A stretch of 64,000 bases of DNA, taken from the NCBI RefSeq assembly GCF_900091505.1, contig NZ_LT607409.1, positions 6,572,001 through 6,636,000 on the forward strand, given 5' to 3'. The DNA is from Micromonospora chokoriensis (GTDB lineage: Bacteria > Actinomycetota > Actinomycetes > Mycobacteriales > Micromonosporaceae). The position numbers and the translations under genes were made by a program. The notes beneath the pieces are model-generated. The model searched no databases. It was not told where the DNA came from and saw only the letters and a program-made list of their open reading frames with translations. This document shows, piece after piece, positions 58,021 through 64,000 of the stretch; within the stretch, counting starts at the first letter, position 1, and each line of letters opens with the position of its first letter.

Positions 58021-60785
58021 CGATCCGCCGTCCGCGGCAGCCCTCTGGTGCGGCCGACCCCGTGCCGGCGTCGCCGGTCCGGCCACCCGTCCTCGTCGGC
58101 CGGCGGCGGATCGCCGAGCTGACCGGCTCCTGGCGGACCGCGCTGCGGATCGCGCGGCGCGAGTCCCGCCGCGCCCGGGGTCGAACGGCCCTGGTGCTCG
58201 CGATGATCGCCCTGCCGGTGGCCGCGCTGGCCTTCCTCGCGGCGAACTACGACATGGCCGAGCTGACCCCGCAGGAACGTGTCGACCGTCGGCTCGGTGT
58301 CGCCGACGCGGAGTTGCAGTGGGTCGCCAACGGCCCGATCGAACAGGACGAGTGGGGTGAGGGCTGGAGCACGACCAACGGCACGGCACCGGGGAGGGCC
58401 ACCGCGGCCCAGATGACCGCGCTGCTGGGGCCGGGCAGCAGGGTCACCGAGGTACGCCCGCACGCCCCACTGACCCTGCGCGGCCCGAACCGTGACGAGG
58501 ACGTGGCCGGTCGGGTGCTGGACCTCGGTGACCCGCTGGCCCGCGGGCTGGTGCGGTTCGTGGCCGGCCGGGCACCGCAGCAGCCCGGCGAGGTAGCGGT
58601 CAGCCAGGCGGCACTGCGCCGCCTGGACCTGCGCCTCGGTGACGCCGTCACGGTCGCCGACGAGAGCAGGGCGTACACGGTGGTGGGGCTGGTCGAGTTC
58701 CCCGACGACCTCGGTCCGGTCGTGGCGCTGCACCCGGGAGCCGTACCGAGGACCGGTCCGGAGCCGGACAGCGTCTGGTTGGCGGACGTACCCGGGACCG
58801 TCGACGCGGCGCTGGTGTCCCGGCTGAACGAGCGCGGGGTGGTGGTCACCGCCCGGCACTCGACCGGCGCGGGGGGCGGGACGAACCGGACGTGGTTCGG
58901 GTTGACCGGGGCGACCGACGCCAACGACCTGAGCACCGGCGTCCTGATCGCCGGCCTCGGGCTGCTGGAGGTCGTCCTGCTGGTCGGGCCGGCCTTCGCC
59001 GTCGGCGTCCGGCGCCGACGGCGGGATCTGGCGCTGGTCGCGGTGGCCGGTGGGGACGCCGCCCAACTGCGCCGGGTCGTGCTGGCCGACGGCGTGGTGC
59101 TCGGGGTGCTGGGCGCCGCCGCCGGCCTGGTCGTCGGCGTCGGCGCGGCGTTCGCCGGGCGCCCGCTGATGGAGGAGTACGTCTTCGGCGTCCGTTTCGG
59201 CGGTTACCGCTGCTGGCCCGCCGCCCTGGTGCTGCTCGGCGCGGTGGCGGTGCTGGCCGGTGTGCTCGCCGCGTCGGCACCCGCGTGGGCGGCCGCCCGG
59301 CAGGATGTCAGCGCCGGGCTCGCCGGGCGACGTACCCCACCGGTGTCCCCGGCCCGGTGGTTGGTCGTCGGCCTGGCGCTGGTCGTGGGCGGGGCGGGGC
59401 TGGCGGCGTACGGGTCCAGCCGGACCTCCCCGGCGGTGATCCTCACCGGTCTGATCCTCGGTGAGTTGGGGCTGGTGGCCTGCACGCCCACGTTGATCGG
59501 GGCGCTCGCCCGCCTCGGCCGGCTGTTGCCGTTGGCACCACGGATCGCGGTGCGCGACGCCAGCCGTAACCGGGCGTCGGCGGTGCCGGCCATCTGCGCC
59601 GTGATGGCCGCGGTCGCCAGCAGCGTCGCGCTCGGTGGGTACCTGACCAGCGACGGCGTCCGCGACGCACGCGCCTATCAGCCGATGCTGCCGACCGGTC
59701 ACATGCTGGTCTACCAGAACGGGTCGGGTCAGCAGCCCACACTGGCCCAGGTCGCCGACGCGGCCCGGGCCCAGTTGGGGGTCGGCGCGGTGGCCACCGT
59801 CCACGCCCCGGACTGCGACGCGGCGGGCACCGGCTACTGCGACATCGCGCCGGTGCTCCCCGCGAGCCGGGCCTGCCCCTGGCAGATCGGCGACGACCTG
59901 CCCGCGTCGCACCGCCAGCAGGCTCGGTCCGACCCACGCTGCGCGGCGGACCCCTCCGAGGGCTACCTGCAACCCGAGGTGGACGACGGCAGCGCGCTAC
60001 CACTCCTCACCGGCGCCGACGCCACGACGACGGCGGCGGCCTCGGCGGTCCTGCGCGCCGGCGGGGTGGTGGTGACCGACCCGCGCTACCTGCACGACGG
60101 TCTGGTGACCGTACGCGTCAGCCGGATGGACACCGGGCCGGACCCGCTGAACCAGGTCCGTGACCTCCCGGGGTACGCGCTGCCCCGGGCGGTCGGCTAC
60201 CCCCGTCTGCTGCTGTCCACCGGCGCGGCCCGACACCTCGGCCTGAGCTGGTCATCGTCCGGCTGGGTGGTCGGCACCACCACCCCGCCCGACGAGGAGC
60301 AGCAGGCACGGTTCAGCGCCGCCCTGCGCTCGTTCGGCACGTTCTCGCTCAACGTGGAGCAGGGTTCCGCGCCCCGGGACGTCTCGCCGCTGCTCCTACT
60401 GATCGCGGCGGCGGCCGGCCTCATCACGGTGGGGGCGGCCGGTATCGCCACGGCGCTCGCCGCCGCCGAGGGACGCGCCGAACTGACCACCCTGGCGGCC
60501 GTCGGCGCGGCACCGGCGTTACGCCGGTTGCTGGCGATCTGCCAGGCCGGGGTCATCGCCGGGCTCGGTTCGGTGCTCGGCATCGTGGCCGGGCTGGGCA
60601 CCGCGGCGATCGTGCTGTTCTCGGTCAACCGGCAGTACGCCAACGCCTGGCCGGTACCCGACCCGTACCCGATCCTGGTGCCGTGGCCCACGCTCGGGGT
60701 GCTCGTGCTGGTCCCGGTGGTGGCGATGCTCGGGGCCGGTCTGTTCACCCGCGCCCGGCTGCCGATCGAGCGGCGACTGGACTGA
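58017..60785 (+). CDS. FtsX-type ABC permease
   Basis: 922 residues. A cytoplasmic N-terminus, then a membrane helix (ALVLAMIALPVAALAFLA), a large extracellular domain (about 80-310), three helices of an FtsX domain, two more segments, a second outer domain (about 560-790), and a final FtsX domain (LLLIAAAAGLITVGAAGIATALAAAEGR). Two-FtsX layout of about 900 residues is common in actinobacterial peptide/antibiotic resistance exporters. PadR control fits an inducible export system. Confidence 0.9.
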   Translation: MTIRRPRQPSGAADPVPASPVRPPVLVGRRRIAELTGSWRTALRIARRESRRARGRTALVLAMIALPVAALAFLAANYDMAELTPQERVDRRLGVADAELQWVANGPIEQDEWGEGWSTTNGTAPGRATAAQMTALLGPGSRVTEVRPHAPLTLRGPNRDEDVAGRVLDLGDPLARGLVRFVAGRAPQQPGEVAVSQAALRRLDLRLGDAVTVADESRAYTVVGLVEFPDDLGPVVALHPGAVPRTGPEPDSVWLADVPGTVDAALVSRLNERGVVVTARHSTGAGGGTNRTWFGLTGATDANDLSTGVLIAGLGLLEVVLLVGPAFAVGVRRRRRDLALVAVAGGDAAQLRRVVLADGVVLGVLGAAAGLVVGVGAAFAGRPLMEEYVFGVRFGGYRCWPAALVLLGAVAVLAGVLAASAPAWAAARQDVSAGLAGRRTPPVSPARWLVVGLALVVGGAGLAAYGSSRTSPAVILTGLILGELGLVACTPTLIGALARLGRLLPLAPRIAVRDASRNRASAVPAICAVMAAVASSVALGGYLTSDGVRDARAYQPMLPTGHMLVYQNGSGQQPTLAQVADAARAQLGVGAVATVHAPDCDAAGTGYCDIAPVLPASRACPWQIGDDLPASHRQQARSDPRCAADPSEGYLQPEVDDGSALPLLTGADATTTAAASAVLRAGGVVVTDPRYLHDGLVTVRVSRMDTGPDPLNQVRDLPGYALPRAVGYPRLLLSTGAARHLGLSWSSSGWVVGTTTPPDEEQQARFSAALRSFGTFSLNVEQGSAPRDVSPLLLLIAAAAGLITVGAAGIATALAAAEGRAELTTLAAVGAAPALRRLLAICQAGVIAGLGSVLGIVAGLGTAAIVLFSVNRQYANAWPVPDPYPILVPWPTLGVLVLVPVVAMLGAGLFTRARLPIERRLD

Positions 60786-60853
60786 CCGCCGGTCCGCGAT
60801 CGGGCGCGTGCGGGGGGTGCCGCGCGGGCCGGGCAACCGGCACACTGATCCGC

Positions 60854-61354
60854 GTGTCAGTGCTGGGAAATCTCACTCGCCGAGTTGGTCACTACCGGTG
60901 GTTCGGCGCCACCGCCCGTCTGCTGGTTCCCGCCGACCGGGTGATCGGTCGGCTCACCCGGGGCCGGGTGGTCGCGCTCGGCCTGATGCCGTCCCTGGTG
61001 ATCACCACGACCGGCCGCCGCTCCGGCAAGCCCCGCAGCAACCCGCTGCTGTACGTGCGGGACGACGACGCCTACGTGGTGATCGGCTCCAACTGGGGGC
61101 AGACGCACCACCCCGGCTGGGCGATGAACGTGCTCGCCGACCCAGCCGCCACGGTGGACGTGAAGGGTCGACGGATCCCGGTACGCGCCGACCTGGCGTC
61201 CGGCGCCGAGCGGGACCGGTTGTGGCAGTTGCTGGTCGCCGCGTGGCCCGCCTACCGCACGTACGTCCAGCGGGCCGGCGGTCGGGAGATCCACATCTTC
61301 CGGCTGGTGCCGACCGGGCGCGGCGAGCCCGCCGCTCGCCCGCCGGCTGGCTAG
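60854..61354 (+). CDS. F420H2-dependent deazaflavin oxidoreductase (Ddn/DUF385 type)
   Basis: 166 residues. LVITTTGRRSGKPRSNPLLYVRDDDAYVVIGSNWGQTHHPGWAMNVLADPAATVDVKGRRIPVRA is the full DUF385/Ddn signature. Uses reduced F420, consistent with an actinobacterium. CACACT lies 7 nt before the GTG. Substrate unknown. Confidence 0.88.
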   Translation: MSVLGNLTRRVGHYRWFGATARLLVPADRVIGRLTRGRVVALGLMPSLVITTTGRRSGKPRSNPLLYVRDDDAYVVIGSNWGQTHHPGWAMNVLADPAATVDVKGRRIPVRADLASGAERDRLWQLLVAAWPAYRTYVQRAGGREIHIFRLVPTGRGEPAARPPAG

Positions 61355-61491
61355 ACTTCACCGGCAGTAAGCGAGCCGATACGCCGCACGCCGCACGATC
61401 CGAGCAACGTCCCGGATGGTGCTGCCCTCAACCCGCGGGAGACACCAAGAGCCCTGATCTTGCGCGGATCTCGGGAAGGTGAGGTGACCCC

Positions 61492-62229
61492 GTGAGCGCG
61501 AGCAGCGGGCAGACCGGTGTCGATCGGGGTCTCGACGATGGCCGCTGGGCGGTCGCGGAGCGGGTCGCCGAGGCGGTCCGGCGGCGCTTCCCGGCCGACG
61601 TGCTCGCGGTCGCCGTCCACGGGCCCCTGGCGCACGGTGACGACGACGGCGGTGGCGACCGCGAGGCGGGGATGTTGGTGGTCACCTACCGGTCCGGGGC
61701 CGGCCCACCGCCGGCAACCCGTCGGGTGGACGGGGTGCTCGTCGATCTGACCGTGGCCGGCGCGGAGGACTATCTGGCGCAGGCCCGGGTGGTCTCTCCC
61801 CTGTGGCCGCTGACCGCCCACCGGTACGTCACCACGCAGGCGTTGCACGACCCGACGGGTTGGTTGCGGACGCTGCGCGACGAGCATCTGGGCCGGTTGG
61901 CCCGGGCTCGACCGGCGGAGTTCAGCACCGCAGCCCGGCAGGCCTGGTATCGGGGCAGCGCGGCGCACGCCCGGGCGGCCCGGCTCGCCGAGTGGTACGA
62001 GACCGACCAGGCCCTGCTGATGCTCGGTGAGGCCCGGCTGGCGGCAGCCACGGTGACGGGTCTGCTCAGCCGCACCTACTTCCGGGACCCGGGAGACGCG
62101 GTTCGGCGCACCGGGTTGGCCGGAGCGGACATGACCGAGGTGGGTGCGGTGCTGGCCCGGCAGGCCGAGGAGTTGGCCGCCCGTGGTCGAGCGGTCGACG
62201 GAACGATCGACGACCTGCTCACGGGCTGA
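61492..62229 (+). CDS. Protein of unknown function, degenerate nucleotidyltransferase-like
   Basis: 245 residues. The N-terminal part VAEAVRRRFPADVLAVAVHGPLAHGDDDGGGDREAGMLVVTY resembles a nucleotidyltransferase fold, but the GS and DxD motifs are replaced (HGPLAHGDDDGG). A helical C-terminal half follows (AWYRGSAAHARAARLAEWYETDQALLMLGEARLAAA), like a substrate-binding four-helix domain. GTG start with GAGG 8 nt upstream. Confidence 0.65.
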   Translation: MSASSGQTGVDRGLDDGRWAVAERVAEAVRRRFPADVLAVAVHGPLAHGDDDGGGDREAGMLVVTYRSGAGPPPATRRVDGVLVDLTVAGAEDYLAQARVVSPLWPLTAHRYVTTQALHDPTGWLRTLRDEHLGRLARARPAEFSTAARQAWYRGSAAHARAARLAEWYETDQALLMLGEARLAAATVTGLLSRTYFRDPGDAVRRTGLAGADMTEVGAVLARQAEELAARGRAVDGTIDDLLTG

Positions 62230-62235
62230 CCGACG

Positions 62236-62949
62236 TCACAGCCCGCCGTGCACCCCGATCAGCGTGCCGATGAGATAGGTCGCGCCGGCCGCGGCGGCAC
62301 CGAGCAGCAGTTGCCGGAGGCCGCCGGTCCACCACTGTCGGTTGGTGAATCGGGCGACGATCGCACCGGCGGCGAACAACCCGAGCCCGCCGACGGCGAG
62401 TGCCAGCCACAGTTCGGTGGCGCCGAACAGGTAGGTCAGCAGCGGAATCAGGGCGCCCAGCGAGAAGAACAGGAACGACGAGGTCGCCGCCGCCCACGGG
62501 CTGGGCTGGTCGTCGGGGTCGATGCCCAACTCCTCGCGGACGTGCACCCGCAGGGCTTCCTCCGGGTTGCGGCGTACCGCTTCGGCGACCTGGGTGGCGA
62601 GGTCCCGGGGCAGGCCGCGAGCCACCCACGCGTCGGCGAGTTCACGGGCCTCCGCCTCGGGGTGGCGTTCCAACTCCCGGCGTTCCTTGGCCACCTCGGC
62701 GGCGACCTGCTCGTTGGCGGACCGGACGCTCGTGTACTCACCGAGACCCATGGAGATCGCCCCGGCGACCAGGCCGGCGGTGCCGGTGAGCACGATGCTG
62801 TGCGACGACACCCCGCCGCCGCCGACGCCGGCGATCAGGGCGATGTTGGTGACCAGGCCGTCCATCGCGCCGAAGACGGCCGGGCGCAGCCACCCGCCGG
62901 AGACGTCGGCGTGGTGCGCCTCGCGCAGTGCTGCCGGGGCGTCGCTCAC
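62236..62949 (-). CDS. VIT1/CCC1-family metal transporter
   Basis: 237 residues. Helix 1 AVFGAMDGLVTNIALIAGVGG and helix 2 GLVAGAISMGLGEYTSVRSANEQ are the family core, then a charged cytoplasmic metal-binding helix (ELERHPEAEARELADAWVARGLP...) and three more helices. Transports Fe2+ or Mn2+ out of the cytosol. Convergent with the unknown gene, 6 nt apart. Confidence 0.9.
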   Translation of the reverse strand: MSDAPAALREAHHADVSGGWLRPAVFGAMDGLVTNIALIAGVGGGGVSSHSIVLTGTAGLVAGAISMGLGEYTSVRSANEQVAAEVAKERRELERHPEAEARELADAWVARGLPRDLATQVAEAVRRNPEEALRVHVREELGIDPDDQPSPWAAATSSFLFFSLGALIPLLTYLFGATELWLALAVGGLGLFAAGAIVARFTNRQWWTGGLRQLLLGAAAAGATYLIGTLIGVHGGL

Positions 62950-63004
62950 GATGCCTGCCCTTCGTTCGCGACTGCTTGACTCCGCTCCGCTGCGTTCCTC
63001 GCGC

Positions 63005-63862
63005 TCACGGCAGGGTGAGGATCTCGTGGCCGTCGTCGGTCACCACGATGGTGTGCTCGAACTGGGCCGTCCACTTCCGGTCCTTGGTGACGACGGTCCA
63101 CCCGTCGTCCCACATGTCGTACTGGTAGGTGCCGAGAGTGATCATCGGCTCGATGGTGAACGTCATCCCCGGTTCCATGATGTCCGTGGGACGCGGGCTG
63201 TCGTAGTGCGGCACGTAGAGCCCGCTGTGGAAGGCCTCACCGATGCCGTGGCCGGTGAAGTCGCGGACCACCCCGTAGCCGAAGCGCTTGGCGTACGACT
63301 CGATGACCCGGCCCACCACGTTGATCTGCCGGCCCGGGGCGACCGCGCGGATGCCGCGCATCATCGCCTCGTGGGTGCGCTCGACCAGCAGGCGGGCTTC
63401 CTCGCTGACCTCACCGACGCAGAAGGTGGCGTCGGTGTCACCGTGCACCCCACCGATGTACGCGGTGACGTCGACGTTGATGATGTCGCCGTCCTGGATG
63501 ACTGTGGAGTCCGGGATGCCATGGCAGATGACCTCGTTGATGCTGGTGCAGCAGGACTTCGGGAAGCCCTTGTAGCCCAGCGTCGACGGGTAGGCGCCGT
63601 GGTCGCAGAGGAACTCGTGCACCACCTTGTCGATCTCGTCGGTGGTCACGCCGGGCTTGCAGTGCTCGCCGGCGAGTTGGGTCGCCTGGGCGGCGAGTCG
63701 GCTGGCGACCCGCATCTTCTCGATGGTCTCCGCCGTCTGCACGTGCGAACCACGCCACTCCTGCGGACGCTTCTTGCCCACGTACTCCGGTCGGGCGATC
63801 TGGGACGGCACCGGTCGCAGCGGGGAGAGCGTGCCGGGTGTCAGCGGAGGGCGGACGGTCAT
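63005..63862 (-). CDS. map: Methionine aminopeptidase type I
   Basis: 285 residues. INVDVTAYIGGVHGDTDATF (metal Asp pair), GHGIGEAFHSGLYVPHY (His), FTIEPMI (Glu) and AQFEHTIVVTDDG (Glu) supply the metal ligands. An N-terminal extension of about 40 residues (PEYVGKKRPQEW) is typical of the actinobacterial longer form. The ATG follows TAGGCT (63869-63874) by 6 nt. Confidence 0.95.
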   Translation of the reverse strand: MTVRPPLTPGTLSPLRPVPSQIARPEYVGKKRPQEWRGSHVQTAETIEKMRVASRLAAQATQLAGEHCKPGVTTDEIDKVVHEFLCDHGAYPSTLGYKGFPKSCCTSINEVICHGIPDSTVIQDGDIINVDVTAYIGGVHGDTDATFCVGEVSEEARLLVERTHEAMMRGIRAVAPGRQINVVGRVIESYAKRFGYGVVRDFTGHGIGEAFHSGLYVPHYDSPRPTDIMEPGMTFTIEPMITLGTYQYDMWDDGWTVVTKDRKWTAQFEHTIVVTDDGHEILTLP

Positions 63863-63922
63863 GCCGCAAGCCTATCGCCGGGAGCGCTGGTGACCCGCGC
63901 CACGGCTGCCGTGAGGTGGTTG

Positions 63923-63951
63923 TTGCCCTGCAACTGTCGCTGTGCCATCGT
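63923..63951 (+). promoter_or_regulatory. Promoter for the terminal gene
   Basis: -35 TTGCCC (63923-63928), 17-bp spacer, -10 CATCGT (63946-63951), then 6 nt to a GTG: leaderless arrangement. Confidence 0.5.
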
Positions 63952-63957
63952 GTCTGC

Positions 63958-64000
63958 GTGGATCAAGGGGGAGCACCGCCCGTCTTCTCCGCCAGCGCGG
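63958..64000 (+). CDS. Start of a gene cut by the window end
   Basis: From GTG 63958 the frame reads VDQGGAPPVFSASA to the edge with no stop. The promoter above it is the main support. Too short to identify. Confidence 0.4.
   Translation, partial: MDQGGAPPVFSASA

Overview
The window looks like chromosomal DNA from a high-GC actinobacterium, most likely Micromonosporaceae (Micromonospora or a close relative). Three things point there: very high GC at third codon positions, frequent GTG starts, and a gene order that matches the conserved actinobacterial core: pspM-pspA-clgR-cinA/pncC-pgsA-rimO-ftsK, rnj-dapA-thyX, dapB-pepR-pnp-rpsO-ribF-truB, and dinF/nrnA-rbfA-ylxP-infB-ylxR-nusA-rimP. Both ends cut through genes. 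I see no rRNA, tRNA, phage, CRISPR or intact insertion sequence.

Layout. 1-7.6 kb is accessory: a lipoprotein fragment, a SAM hydrolase, a small CPCC zinc-ribbon-like protein, a secreted SH3 protein, a Nei-type DNA glycosylase, and a 1205-residue multicopper-oxidase-like protein with fibronectin III repeats whose copper ligands are half missing. 7.6-17.4 kb holds the envelope-stress and membrane genes (pspM, pspA, clgR, pncC, pgsA, rimO, ftsK). They are interrupted by an ornithine-cyclodeaminase-like gene and a guanidinium exporter (gdx/sugE) that lies behind a clear guanidine-III riboswitch. 17.5-20.9 kb has two YbjN-domain proteins and an LPXTG surface protein. 20.9-24.4 kb is rnj-dapA-thyX. 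24.4-25.3 kb is a non-coding repeat locus: a 548-bp element with 30-bp inverted ends and a 27-bp tandem array.

25.3-29.6 kb carries a DUF2752 membrane protein, a YcaQ-like glycosylase, two GNAT acetyltransferases and a GT87-type mannosyltransferase. 29.6-36.3 kb is a sugar-uptake module: two permeases, a binding lipoprotein and a LacI regulator, divergent from a glycogen-debranching-type glycosidase, with paired operators in between. 36.5-46.9 kb contains a GNAT protein, dapB, pepR, pnp, rpsO, ribF, truB, a membrane protein and a MATE exporter. 47-55.5 kb contains small genes, nrnA, rbfA, ylxP, infB, ylxR, nusA and rimP. 55.7-64 kb has a Tat/lipoprotein plus ferritin-like pair, a PadR-ABC-FtsX export operon, a Ddn-like F420 protein, an unknown protein, a VIT1/CCC1 transporter, methionine aminopeptidase and the start of another gene.

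Regulatory themes. Many starts follow a TAnnnT (-10) hexamer by only 6-8 nt, so leaderless transcription is probably common here; it helps decide several start codons. Long near-perfect palindromes, three of them beginning with (A/T)GATC at the arm ends, sit between operons. A 25-30-bp repeat (core TGATGTCGTnnACGATTCAGC) occurs four times at two loci.

The strongest candidates for something undescribed are the copper-less multicopper oxidase/FN3 protein and the dispersed intergenic repeat families. The guanidine-III/gdx unit is a known class in a context that has probably not been examined.
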